Virus record (IMG/VR): IMGVR_UViG_3300025736_000218
Coordinates: 1-22,787 of that record
Strand: one strand, 5' to 3'
DNA length: 22,787 nucleotides
Source of the DNA: a virus
The notes under the pieces are model-generated. The model saw nothing but the letters and a program-made list of their open reading frames with translations, was not told the origin of the DNA and made no database searches. How positions within the stretch are numbered: the stretch's first letter is position 1; the number at the start of each line of letters is the position of its first letter. Position numbers and translations under genes: made by a program. Positions 1 through 6,628 of the stretch are shown piece by piece.

Positions 1-2002
1 CATCTCCATCTGCCTTGGCTTTTGTTTCTGCTCCTAAGTAAACAGAGTTTAAAGAAGTTTGATTTGCAGTTGAGCCACCTGTGATGTATCTACCTGCTTC
101 GTATCCGTTAGCTGTGTTTTGAATTCCTGTTGTGTTTGAATATAGAGATTGGTATCCGTTAACTGTGTTGTAACTTCCTGTTGTGTTTGAATATAGAGAA
201 GCGTATCCGTTAGCTGTATTGTAATTTCCTGTTGTGTTTGAACGTAGAGAGTACATTCCGTTAGCTGTGTTTTGAGTTCCTGTTGTGTTTGAATATAGAG
301 AGTACATTCCGTTAGCTGTGTTGTAACTTCCTTCTGTATTTAAAAATAGAGATTGGTATCCGTTGGCTGTGTTTTTAGTTCCTGTTGTGTTTGAATATAG
401 AGAAAGGTATCCGTTGGCTGTGTTAAACCTTCCTGTTGTGTTTGCATATAGAGATTGATATCCGTTAGCTGTGTTACGGTCTCCTGCTGTGTTGGAGTAT
501 AGAGAAGCGTATCCGTTAGCTGTGTTGTTATATCCTGTTGTGTTTGAATATAAAGCTTGATATCCGTTAGCTGTGTTTAGAGTTCCTGTTGTGTTTGAAT
601 ATAGAGAATTATATCCGTTAGCTGTATTGTAATTTCCTGTTGTGTTTGCATATAGAGATTGATATCCGTTAGCTGTGTTGTGACTTCCTTCTGTATTTAA
701 AAATAGAGAATTATATCCGTTAGCTGTGTTTTGAATTCCTGTAGTGTTTGAAAATAGAGAATTATATCCGTTAGCTATATTACTACTTCCTGTTGTGTTT
801 GCATATAGAGAATTATATCCGTTAGCTGTGTTGTTATTTCCTGTTGTGTTTGAATATAGAGATTTGTATCCGTTGGCTGTGTTTTGAGTTCCTGTTGTGT
901 TTGAACGTAGAGAGTACATTCCGTTGGCTGTGTTGTTATCTCCTGTAGTGTTTGCATATAGAGAGTACATTCCGTTAGCTGTGTTGTAACTTCCTTCTGT
1001 ATTTAAAAATAGAGATTGGTATCCGTTGGCTGTGTTGCTACTTCCTGTAGTGTTTGAAAATAGAGATTGGTATCCGTTGGCTGTGTTGCTACTTCCTGTA
1101 GTGTTTGAAAATAGAGATTGGTATCCGTTGGCTGTGTTGCTACTTCCTGTTGTGTTTGAATATAGAGAAATGTATCCGTTAGCTGTATTGTTATAACCTG
1201 TTGTGTTTGAACGTAGAGATTTGTATCCGTTGGCTGTGTTGTTATTTCCTGTTGTGTTGTTGTATAAAGATTGGAATCCATTTGCTGTGTTAGATGTAAT
1301 ATTTCCAGCACCTATACCTACCGTTATACCATTTATTATGGAGTCTGCACCTGCTGTCAATCCTCCTGTTATAGCTAAATTCCCACCCACATTAAGATTT
1401 TCAACGATACCAACACCACCAGCCACTCTAAAAGCACCTGTTGTAGTTGTGGTTGACGTGGTTGTTTCGTCAATATAAACTTGTCCCTTTGTTGCATCTG
1501 GTGTTGATCTTAAAACTAAGTTGTTTCCTGATGCATCACCACCTATAATAGTTTGACCGCCTGTTCTACCAGCTAGATAAGCATACTGTGTATGTACATC
1601 ACCTACTGCTAAACTACTTAAATTATTGTGATTTATTTTAGTCTCATCAAATTGAATCCCAAAATCTTCATCAGCACCATTATTTATAATATAAGTCTCA
1701 ATAGGATCAACTAAGTTAGTACCAACATCTGCGTAAACTTTATCAGTTAAGAAGTTAGGTGTTGTATCGGCAGAGGAAACCTTCACTGTATAAGTATCTA
1801 CACCACCAGCTCCAGCCGAAATAGAATCTACTCTAACTTTTCTTTTTTTATTATTATCCGCAGAATCTTCTATAATTAGATGATCAGCATCATCAGGTAC
1901 AGGCTTTTCCTCCAACCCAAAGAATTCATTTTGCTCGTTAGTATGTACCGCATCTTTATCATTGAAGCCTGTAAAAGCGCTCCATATACTATTAAATCCC
2001 AA
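1..2002 (-). CDS. Tail fibre / receptor-binding protein, C-terminus beyond the window
   Basis: Read in the frame beginning with TTG at 2002, the minus strand is open for 667 codons to the left edge. AGGAG at 2014-2010 lies 7 bases before the TTG, and no in-frame ATG is near. Residues 1-235 form an N-terminal region including HTQYAYLAGRTGGQTIIGG (about 135-153) and GAFRVAGGVGI, phrases common in phage tail fibres. From about residue 238 to 645 there are 24 copies of a 17-residue repeat, NTANGYxSLYSNTTGxx. The visible part ends with SVYLGAETKAKADGD, a motif that often follows such repeats in fibre proteins. The repeat probably builds a trimeric beta-structured shaft carrying a distal receptor-binding or chaperone domain outside this window; that is inferred from family resemblance. 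The shared 17-base motif at 2034-2050 may be its promoter. Confidence 0.88.
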   Translation of the reverse strand, partial: MGFNSIWSAFTGFNDKDAVHTNEQNEFFGLEEKPVPDDADHLIIEDSADNNKKRKVRVDSISAGAGGVDTYTVKVSSADTTPNFLTDKVYADVGTNLVDPIETYIINNGADEDFGIQFDETKINHNNLSSLAVGDVHTQYAYLAGRTGGQTIIGGDASGNNLVLRSTPDATKGQVYIDETTTSTTTTTGAFRVAGGVGIVENLNVGGNLAITGGLTAGADSIINGITVGIGAGNITSNTANGFQSLYNNTTGNNNTANGYKSLRSNTTGYNNTANGYISLYSNTTGSSNTANGYQSLFSNTTGSSNTANGYQSLFSNTTGSSNTANGYQSLFLNTEGSYNTANGMYSLYANTTGDNNTANGMYSLRSNTTGTQNTANGYKSLYSNTTGNNNTANGYNSLYANTTGSSNIANGYNSLFSNTTGIQNTANGYNSLFLNTEGSHNTANGYQSLYANTTGNYNTANGYNSLYSNTTGTLNTANGYQALYSNTTGYNNTANGYASLYSNTAGDRNTANGYQSLYANTTGRFNTANGYLSLYSNTTGTKNTANGYQSLFLNTEGSYNTANGMYSLYSNTTGTQNTANGMYSLRSNTTGNYNTANGYASLYSNTTGSYNTVNGYQSLYSNTTGIQNTANGYEAGRYITGGSTANQTSLNSVYLGAETKAKADGD
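79..1302 (-). repeat. Tandem 51-bp coding repeat array, 24 copies
   Basis: The block ATCCGTTAGCTGTGTT with its following spacer recurs exactly every 51 bases: CCG anchors at 105, 156, 207, 258 and so on to 1227, with a diverged copy at 1278. On the coding (minus) strand one copy is a 17-residue unit. Asn-Thr-Ala-Asn-Gly and Asn-Thr-Thr-Gly are nearly constant. The residue after GY varies (Q, K, I, N, E and others), as do the Y/F/R after SL and the two residues between units. Copies between about 1023 and 1150 are almost identical at base level, which suggests recent unit duplication. Outer limits are approximate because the edge units grade into unique sequence. Confidence 0.93.
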
Positions 2003-2033
2003 TTTATATCTCCTAAATTACTTTATTTCTATC

Positions 2034-2050
2034 TAAGTATATAGTTAAAA
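2034..2050 (-). promoter_or_regulatory. Candidate late promoter of the tail fibre gene
   Basis: On the minus strand this reads TTTTAACTATATACTTA and ends 31 bases before the TTG start at 2002. A 17-base sequence differing at one position lies upstream of the other minus-strand unit at 22398-22382. No TTGACA-like -35 lies 17 bases upstream, so it differs from the plus-strand promoters. The promoter role is inferred from position and recurrence. Confidence 0.5.
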
Positions 2051-2079
2051 TATATAATAAAAATAAGTTAAGAAATAAG

Positions 2080-2108
2080 TTGACAAGATAGAGTAAATAG
2101 TGTATACC
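2080..2108 (+). promoter_or_regulatory. Sigma-70 type promoter for 2128-2744
   Basis: TTGACA at 2080-2085, a 17-base spacer and TATACC at 2103-2108. The expected start point near 2115 falls at the first base of AAGGAG (2116-2121), giving a leader of about 13 bases before the ATG at 2128. Confidence 0.8.
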
Positions 2109-2127
2109 TTAATGTAAGGAGTTTAGA

Positions 2128-2445
2128 ATGAGTAGAGAACTAGAAAAAAGAATTGTTGCTTGGTGGAATGATAATGCTTTTTGTGGATATAATGTAGAAG
2201 AGTTAGATGATATAATAGAGTTGACTCAAGATGATACTATTTTCTATTATAGCTCTATAACACATATGCTTAAATATCATCAAAAGCAGACTGAATTACA
2301 TACAAAGTATTATGCAGAGTTTAGAAAAATGACAGGTTTAAGTTATCCTAGTCAATTAGATGATATACTAGATAACCCTGAAACATTAAGGAATTATTAT
2401 TTTAATGAAAATTTAAAGTTTATTTATTATAAGGAGGGTGAGTGA
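2128..2445 (+). CDS. Small hypothetical phage protein
   Basis: This 105-residue protein begins at ATG 2128 behind AAGGAG with a 6-base gap and is the first gene after the promoter at 2080-2108. It is acidic and rich in Tyr, Asp and Glu (for example EELDDIIELTQDD near residues 24-36), with a predicted helical middle. There is no signal peptide, membrane segment, Cys cluster or nucleotide-binding motif. I do not recognise the family. It is coupled by a one-base stop-start overlap (TGATG at 2443-2447) to the zinc-finger gene downstream, so the two are probably translated together. Its place at the first promoter beside the divergent control region fits an early, small, host-directed or regulatory protein, but nothing in the sequence proves this. 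Confidence 0.75.
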   Translation: MSRELEKRIVAWWNDNAFCGYNVEELDDIIELTQDDTIFYYSSITHMLKYHQKQTELHTKYYAEFRKMTGLSYPSQLDDILDNPETLRNYYFNENLKFIYYKEGE

Positions 2446-2744
2446 TGAAAGTAGAATTATTTGATATATTAAAGTGTATTAGTGAAATTAAAAGTGATTT
2501 TAAAAAGATGGATGGTTTTAATAGTTCAGAAGCTGCTTTAAGTTTAGTGCAAGAGGTATTGGTTAATAAGTATACAAAAGTGGAGTGTGCTACTTGTAGC
2601 GGAACTGGTATTATTGAAGATTATTGTTGGAAATGTAATAAGGATGGAAGTCGTAAAGGTACTAATGTGGATTGTGATAGGTGTAATAACACAGGGTATA
2701 TTGATTATATTTGTGATGATTGTAATGGTGAGGGTGTATTATGA
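2445..2744 (+). CDS. DnaJ-type zinc-finger protein lacking a J domain
   Basis: I place the start at ATG 2445, 7 bases after AAGGAGG (2431-2437), rather than the GTG three bases earlier. The 99-residue protein has a helical N-terminal part (1-45) and then four CxxCxxxG repeats: Cys48-Cys51, Cys61-Cys64, Cys77-Cys80 and Cys90-Cys93, each with a Gly four residues after the second Cys. This is the layout of the DnaJ/Hsp40 cysteine-rich domain, which binds two zinc ions and holds unfolded clients. The J domain with its HPD motif, which stimulates Hsp70, is absent, as is the DnaJ C-terminal domain. Similar minimal domains occur in assembly factors and small phage proteins. It may act as a zinc-dependent holdase or scaffold; function is inferred from the zinc finger alone. 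Confidence 0.8.
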   Translation: MKVELFDILKCISEIKSDFKKMDGFNSSEAALSLVQEVLVNKYTKVECATCSGTGIIEDYCWKCNKDGSRKGTNVDCDRCNNTGYIDYICDDCNGEGVL

Positions 2745-2788
2745 ACTATAAAGAGCCAGCACTAGGTGTATTAGACCACCCACAATAG
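2741..2788 (+). CDS. Possible 15-residue coupled micro-ORF or gene remnant
   Basis: An ATG at 2741 overlaps the stop of the zinc-finger gene (ATGA) and is preceded by GAGGG at workable spacing. The frame ends at TAG 2786-2788 after only 15 residues (MNYKEPALGVLDHPQ). After the TAG the same frame stays open for 23 more codons. It may be a tiny peptide, or the head of a gene cut off when the endonuclease-derived segment downstream arrived. Evidence for expression is limited to the coupled start. Confidence 0.2.
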   Translation: MNYKEPALGVLDHPQ

Positions 2789-2796
2789 AATGAAAC

Positions 2797-2839
2797 TTTA
2801 CACCACAAATACTTGAATAATAGGTTAATGTGGTGTAAA
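2797..2839 (+). repeat. 11-bp perfect inverted repeat, possible terminator hairpin
   Basis: TTTACACCACA at 2797-2807 is exactly complementary to TGTGGTGTAAA at 2829-2839, with a 21-base loop. It lies after the first plus-strand unit and before the endonuclease remnant. There is no T-run after it (TTATATTTAA follows), so it is a poor intrinsic terminator. A regulatory hairpin or protein-binding palindrome is also possible. Confidence 0.5.
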
Positions 2840-2849
2840 TTATATTTAA

Positions 2850-3173
2850 CTATTAAATAAGTACAACATAAGCCATGAAACTCAACATTATTTTTCTGAT
2901 TGTAGAGGAGAGCATTTACCTTTACCTTTTGATTTCTTTATACCTGAGATGAATATACTTATAGAAGCTCAGGGTTTACAGCACTACTTTTATAGAACAC
3001 ACTTTTATAAAACACACTTTTATAAAACATTTAAGGACTTCTTTAAAAGAACTAGGTATGACTTAATTAAAAAATTATATTGTATAGATAATGGCATCAA
3101 ACTACTTGAGATAAAATATAATGAGATAGATGATATTGAGAGTATTTTGAAGAAAAATAACATAATCACTTAA
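2850..3173 (+). pseudogene. 5'-truncated Vsr-like (EDxHD-type) homing endonuclease remnant
   Basis: The frame is open from 2850, but its first start codon is ATG 2949, halfway into the recognisable domain. The conceptual translation contains NKYNISHETQHYFSDCRG, then LPLPFDFFIPEMNILIEAQG and LQHY, and near the end DNGIKLLEIKYNE. This order (KYNI-HE-x-F-DCR, LPFDFxxP, NILIExxGxQH, NxIKLLEIxY) is typical of the C-terminal nuclease domain of free-standing phage endonucleases with a Vsr-like PD-(D/E)XK fold. The upstream zinc-binding DNA-recognition repeats are missing. Three 15-bp repeats (2986-3030) insert FYRTHFYKTHFYKT just after the QH motif, where family members carry a short linker. No ribosome site precedes ATG 2949. 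It is most likely a decayed mobile endonuclease lying against the terminase gene. Confidence 0.68.
2986..3030 (+). repeat. Three tandem 15-bp repeats inside the endonuclease remnant
   Basis: ACTTTTATAGAACAC (2986-3000), ACTTTTATAAAACAC (3001-3015) and ACTTTTATAAAACAT (3016-3030) follow one another without gaps. Because 15 is divisible by three, the reading frame is kept and the peptide gains repeated HFYKT units. Strand slippage is the simplest origin. Confidence 0.9.
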
Positions 3174-3189
3174 TTTAACTATAATATTA
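3174..3189 (+). promoter_or_regulatory. Late-motif-like sequence directly before TerL
   Basis: TTTAACTATAATATTA here, with the preceding base, agrees with the minus-strand motif TTTTAACTATAWACTTA at 14 of 17 positions. It abuts the ATG at 3189. If it acts as a promoter, transcription would start at or after the ATG, which conflicts with the annotated start. It is recorded as a weak candidate only. Confidence 0.22.
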
Positions 3190-5261
3190 TGGATTATAAA
3201 ATAAATAATGATAATGAACAGAAGAAAGCCCTAATAGTAGATGTAATAGCTGGAGACGAAACTACGGCGAATAGAGAAGATTTTAAAATTTTAGAAAAAT
3301 CTGAGTTATATACTAGTATAAATGCGATTATAAACAACCCTTTATTAACCAGTGAGTCTAAAACTTATATATTAAATAATACATGGAGAGTTATATATAA
3401 ACAAAAACCACCTAAAGATATTTCTGATTTTTTAACGTCTACATGGTTAGGTAGTGTAAGTGATAATATATATCCTCATGTAAGAGAGGAATTGATTGAG
3501 TTTTTTGATCCTACAAAAGCATATAGGAAACATTTCATGGCTAGCTGTATAGGAGCTGGTAAGAGTTTTCAAACTTCAATTTCTATACTCTATATACTAA
3601 CAAATCTAGCTATTATGAGAAACCCTAAAAAAGTATTTAGAGTTAATACTGCTTCATCTATCGTAGCTGTATTAGGTAGCTTTACCCAAGATAAAGCAAC
3701 GCAATTATTGTTAGGACCATTATATAATATTGTAAAAAGCTCTCCTAAGTTTAGAAATGTTAGGATGAGTGAAAGAATTAGCCCTACACAAGATGATGAA
3801 TATAAATCGGGTAGTAATAAGATAGTGTGGACAAGTGCAAGTAGACTTAAAGGTAAAATGGAGCTTTCAAATGATCTTCATGTACTACTAGTCAGTGATT
3901 TTAGTAACCTATTGGGATTATCCATAATTTGTGGTGCATTATCGGAGCTTAGTTGGTTTTTAGAACGGGGCATTTCTCCTGATGCTATTGAGAGATTTAG
4001 AACAGATTTAGAGAGTAGAATATATAGTAGATTTGATAATAATTATTGGGCTAGAAGCATAATAGATTCGAGTCCCTATGATAGTGAAAAATCCCCTATT
4101 GATAAATATATATTTAGTGGGCTAGCTGCACAAGACCCCCAGAACTATATTACAAACAAGCGGCAATGGGATTTATTCTCTGATAAATACCCAATATGGG
4201 AGAAAACAAAAGAAACCTTTCCTGTATTTAAAGGAACATCAGGTAAACCTCCTAAATTATTAACCTTAAATGAAATAGGTGAATATAGATCTGATGATAT
4301 AGTAGATGTGCCTATTGATATAAAGAAGTTTTTTACTGAAACAACTTTAGTCAAATCGTTAAAGGATTTTGCAGCAGTGCCGGCAGGATCAGAGGATAAG
4401 TTAATTACTGATTTTAAATTGATAGATAACATGTTTTATAAACACTTGCCTAATGAATATGATGCAATAGAAGCTCCTGCTGATAAAGATCCTAAAAGAC
4501 AAATATGGAATCAAATATATAGGAAGTATTTTATTGAAACTTCACCTGGGCATTTTGAATTTCATAAAGCACCAAACGAAAAAAGATATTTAGCTGTAGA
4601 TTTAAGTGAAACTAAAGATATTACTAGTATTGGTTGCTACCATCCTGAATTAGATAGTAGAGGGGAAACAGTGGTGGTACAAGATTTTAATATACCTATA
4701 AAGGCAGGAAAAGTTAGAATAAGTATAGAAGCATCAGGTGAGTTTATATTAGACTTAGCTAAAATAGGTAATATAAAGTTTGCCGCTATAAGTTTCGATG
4801 GTTACCAAAGTTCGGCAATGAAAACAAAAATAGAAAGAGAATTAGAAATGAAAATAACTAGGTCTAAGGCTGACTTAGATAAAAACGTCTATTATACTAT
4901 GGTTTCATGGATGCAAAATAAGAAAATTAAATGTGGATATTCTATCTTCTTAAAAAATAATCTTAAGTCCATACAAGAGATAACAAAAGATTCAGGTAAT
5001 AAAAAGATAGACCACTCCAAAGGTGCTCTAGTAAATGAAATAGTGCATGGTGTAGATTGGCAGACTGACCTAAGAGGGCAAAATGCAAAAGACTTAAGTG
5101 ATACCTTATCTCAATGTGTTTATATGTTAGCATCTACCTATAAAGGTATCCCACGTTATCAATGGAAGGAAGTGGTACACACGCAATCTACTGAGCAAAA
5201 GAAAGTTGAGCTACTTGACAATATTAAATCTAAATATGGGTTAAAGGAATGGGTTAAATAA
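3189..5261 (+). CDS. terL: Terminase large subunit (DNA packaging ATPase-nuclease)
   Basis: This 690-residue protein has the two-domain layout of large terminases, the motors that cut concatemeric DNA and pump it through the portal into the prohead. The ATPase part contains a Walker A, GAGKS, at residues 122-126, and a coupling motif III, DSSP, at 293-296 after IYSRFDNNYWA. The Walker B candidate is LHVLLVSDF with Asp237; the usual following Glu is Phe. The C-terminal RNase H-like nuclease has its first acid in AVDLSETKD (Asp471), the second in SFDGYQ (Asp537) and the third in KDLSDT (Asp635/Asp638). No ribosome site lies before ATG 3189 and no alternative in-frame start is near, so initiation is unusual. 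It sits on the plus strand with replication genes, away from the minus-strand virion genes, and a partial paralogue follows. Confidence 0.9.
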   Translation: MDYKINNDNEQKKALIVDVIAGDETTANREDFKILEKSELYTSINAIINNPLLTSESKTYILNNTWRVIYKQKPPKDISDFLTSTWLGSVSDNIYPHVREELIEFFDPTKAYRKHFMASCIGAGKSFQTSISILYILTNLAIMRNPKKVFRVNTASSIVAVLGSFTQDKATQLLLGPLYNIVKSSPKFRNVRMSERISPTQDDEYKSGSNKIVWTSASRLKGKMELSNDLHVLLVSDFSNLLGLSIICGALSELSWFLERGISPDAIERFRTDLESRIYSRFDNNYWARSIIDSSPYDSEKSPIDKYIFSGLAAQDPQNYITNKRQWDLFSDKYPIWEKTKETFPVFKGTSGKPPKLLTLNEIGEYRSDDIVDVPIDIKKFFTETTLVKSLKDFAAVPAGSEDKLITDFKLIDNMFYKHLPNEYDAIEAPADKDPKRQIWNQIYRKYFIETSPGHFEFHKAPNEKRYLAVDLSETKDITSIGCYHPELDSRGETVVVQDFNIPIKAGKVRISIEASGEFILDLAKIGNIKFAAISFDGYQSSAMKTKIERELEMKITRSKADLDKNVYYTMVSWMQNKKIKCGYSIFLKNNLKSIQEITKDSGNKKIDHSKGALVNEIVHGVDWQTDLRGQNAKDLSDTLSQCVYMLASTYKGIPRYQWKEVVHTQSTEQKKVELLDNIKSKYGLKEWVK

Positions 5262-5331
5262 ACTTACTTTTAATTCCTCTTCTTAAACTTAATAATTCAC
5301 TTATAGTATATAGAGTAACAAAAAATAACAC

Positions 5332-5360
5332 TTGACAACCTTCCTTAACTATGATATAGT
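5332..5360 (+). promoter_or_regulatory. Sigma-70 type promoter for 5410-7263
   Basis: TTGACA at 5332-5337, a 17-base spacer and TATAGT at 5355-5360, in the 148-base gap after TerL. The expected leader is about 43 bases before GTG 5410, the longest of the seven plus-strand promoters. Confidence 0.85.
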
Positions 5361-5409
5361 ATCTAGTAAACCTTAAATATTAGGGTTAAATTGATATAAG
5401 GAGTGTTTA

Positions 5410-6228
5410 GTGTTATATAATGAAATGGAAAAGGTGGCTAATGCATCTATGGGAATTAAAAAGTTTAGTGATGAGGTAAAAGAAGATTTATGGAAAATTT
5501 ACTTTTGGAATAAGCCTGCTAGTATTGAGGAGTTCTTAACTGAAGAATACTTAGGTACTTTATTGGTAAGTTTATACCCTGAGGTTAAGCAAGATATTAT
5601 TGCTTTTTATAAGTCAGGTGAAAGCACATGGTTAAATAATAATGGATTAGGTACAGGAAAAACATTAAGTAGTATAGTGTGTGCTTTGTATAATATTTAT
5701 TTATATTTAAATACTAGAGAACATACAGCTGGAGGAAGTCTATCTTCAGTGGTAGCTTTATATTCTGAGCCTAAAATAAATGATATTACTGCATTTAATC
5801 TAAACATATCCCCTTTTCTAAATATTATGGGTAAGGGTGGTATTTTTAAGCAAGTTAAAAGTATTAGAGTTTTGAGAAAAAAACAAAATAGAGCAAGAGT
5901 TGAAGGTAGATGTGTACTCTATTATACTGTAGAAAACAAGGAATTAGAATTTGCTAACAATCTTAAAGTATCTACTTTTTCGGATAAAGCTAGTATGATG
6001 AGTACAAATATAATAACAGCTATAGCTTTGACTCAGTATAATAGTGAATACTCTTTTAAAAGTAAAGATTGGTTTAATGATGCTAGTTTAAGGGTATTTA
6101 GCAGACATGGAACTGCAAATTATGCTAAAGGTATTGTCGATAGTGTAATTAAAAATAACTCTAACACATTCATAATTAAAGAGAACTCTAATGTATTTGT
6201 AACTAATAGAGAAAAGAAATTAAAATAA
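5410..6228 (+). CDS. Truncated TerL ATPase-domain paralogue
   Basis: The start is GTG 5410, 6 bases after AAGGAG (5398-5403). The 272-residue protein is visibly homologous to the N-terminal half of TerL. IEEFLTEEYLGTLLVSLYPEV matches the TerL segment ISDFLTSTWLGSVSDNIYPHV; GLGTGKT (residues 79-85) matches the TerL Walker A; and SSVVALYSEPKINDIT and LRVFSRHGTANYAKGIVDS match SSIVAVLGSFTQDKAT and SRIYSRFDNNYWARSIIDS. It ends after the ATPase core and has no nuclease domain. The Walker B region reads VSTFSDKA and motif III (DSSP in TerL) reads DSVI, so hydrolysis and coupling may be impaired although nucleotide binding could survive. It has its own promoter. Possible roles are a packaging regulator, a subunit poisoning or modulating the motor, or a duplicate in decay. 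Confidence 0.8.
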   Translation: MLYNEMEKVANASMGIKKFSDEVKEDLWKIYFWNKPASIEEFLTEEYLGTLLVSLYPEVKQDIIAFYKSGESTWLNNNGLGTGKTLSSIVCALYNIYLYLNTREHTAGGSLSSVVALYSEPKINDITAFNLNISPFLNIMGKGGIFKQVKSIRVLRKKQNRARVEGRCVLYYTVENKELEFANNLKVSTFSDKASMMSTNIITAIALTQYNSEYSFKSKDWFNDASLRVFSRHGTANYAKGIVDSVIKNNSNTFIIKENSNVFVTNREKKLK

Positions 6229-6246
6229 AAAAGGAGATTACAGCTT

Positions 6247-6480
6247 ATGGCACAAAACGAACTTAAGGTTAATTTAAACGAGGTACAGGTGACTTTTACG
6301 GGGCAAAGGATTAATGATATTGTGACTTCTTTGTATGAAATCCCGGCTAAGTATAGTGAAGCATTTATTAATTTGTTTAAGCAAGAGTTGAACACGGCTA
6401 TCAATGCTAAATATGCTACTACTATTGAAACGGATAAAAAAGATAATCCTAACATGATTAAGTTAGAAGAGGATAAGTAG
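6247..6480 (+). CDS. Small hypothetical protein
   Basis: This 77-residue protein starts at ATG 6247 behind AAAAAGGAG with a short AT spacer. The sequence alternates hydrophobic residues early (LKVNLNEVQVTFTG), then a helix (IPAKYSEAFINLFKQELNTAINAKY) and an acidic-basic tail. There are no cysteines, membrane segments or catalytic motifs, and I do not recognise the family. It lies 18 bases after the TerL paralogue and abuts the next gene (TAG then ATG), so it belongs to the unit read from 5332-5360. The fold suggested is a small strand-plus-helix domain; function unknown. Confidence 0.72.
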   Translation: MAQNELKVNLNEVQVTFTGQRINDIVTSLYEIPAKYSEAFINLFKQELNTAINAKYATTIETDKKDNPNMIKLEEDK

Positions 6481-6624
6481 ATGAGTGATAAAATTACATT
6501 AAATGAAAAGGTTATTACATTAGAAGAGTTTGAAGCTTTTAAAAAAGATGAGCTTAGTAAGATGAAAGGTGTTAAGTTGAGAGAAGTTGCACCAGGTGTT
6601 TATAAGACGGTTTTAGAGGGGTAA
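6481..6624 (+). CDS. Small hypothetical protein, 47 residues
   Basis: ATG 6481 follows immediately after the TAG of the previous gene, with GAGGA at 6469-6473 giving a 7-base gap. The product is a charged peptide, MSDKITLNEKVITLEEFEAF and onward, with a helical amphipathic middle (TLEEFEAFKKDELSKM) and a basic end. There are no membrane or metal-binding features. Codon use matches the neighbours and the frame lies snugly in the operon, which supports a real gene despite its size. Phage genes of this kind often encode small structural or regulatory peptides; no function can be assigned. Confidence 0.6.
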   Translation: MSDKITLNEKVITLEEFEAFKKDELSKMKGVKLREVAPGVYKTVLEG

Positions 6625-6628
6625 TATT

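Noticed and set aside
79-1302. The 51-bp repeat array as a CRISPR array.
   Set aside because: The units are contiguous with no unique spacers, keep a reading frame of 17 residues and form part of a fibre protein.
775-1311. Two minus-strand frames (957-775 and 1311-1003) encoding Gln-Thr-rich repeats.
   Set aside because: They are out of phase with the TTG-initiated frame that is open for 667 codons. The peptides arise only because the 51-bp DNA repeat is read in the wrong frame.
1203-1478. Plus-strand frame of 91 codons inside the tail-fibre gene.
   Set aside because: It has no ribosome site and lies antisense to a convincing fibre sequence; its Pro/Val-rich peptide is the complement of Gly/Thr-rich coding repeats.
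4145-4432. Minus-strand frame within terL.
   Set aside because: It lies antisense to the conserved terminase sequence and has no ribosome site.
5215-5220. TTGACA inside terL as a promoter.
   Set aside because: No -10-like sequence at 16-18 bases (GGGTTA at 17) and it lies within coding sequence.
3189-6228. terL and the following gene as one terminase split by an intron or frameshift.
   Set aside because: The first gene already has both the ATPase and the nuclease domains; the second repeats the ATPase part with a separate promoter and start.
6120-6455. Minus-strand frame rich in Leu and Ile.
   Set aside because: It is the complement of two well-supported plus-strand genes with ribosome sites; hydrophobic composition is expected from antisense of Lys/Asn-rich coding DNA.
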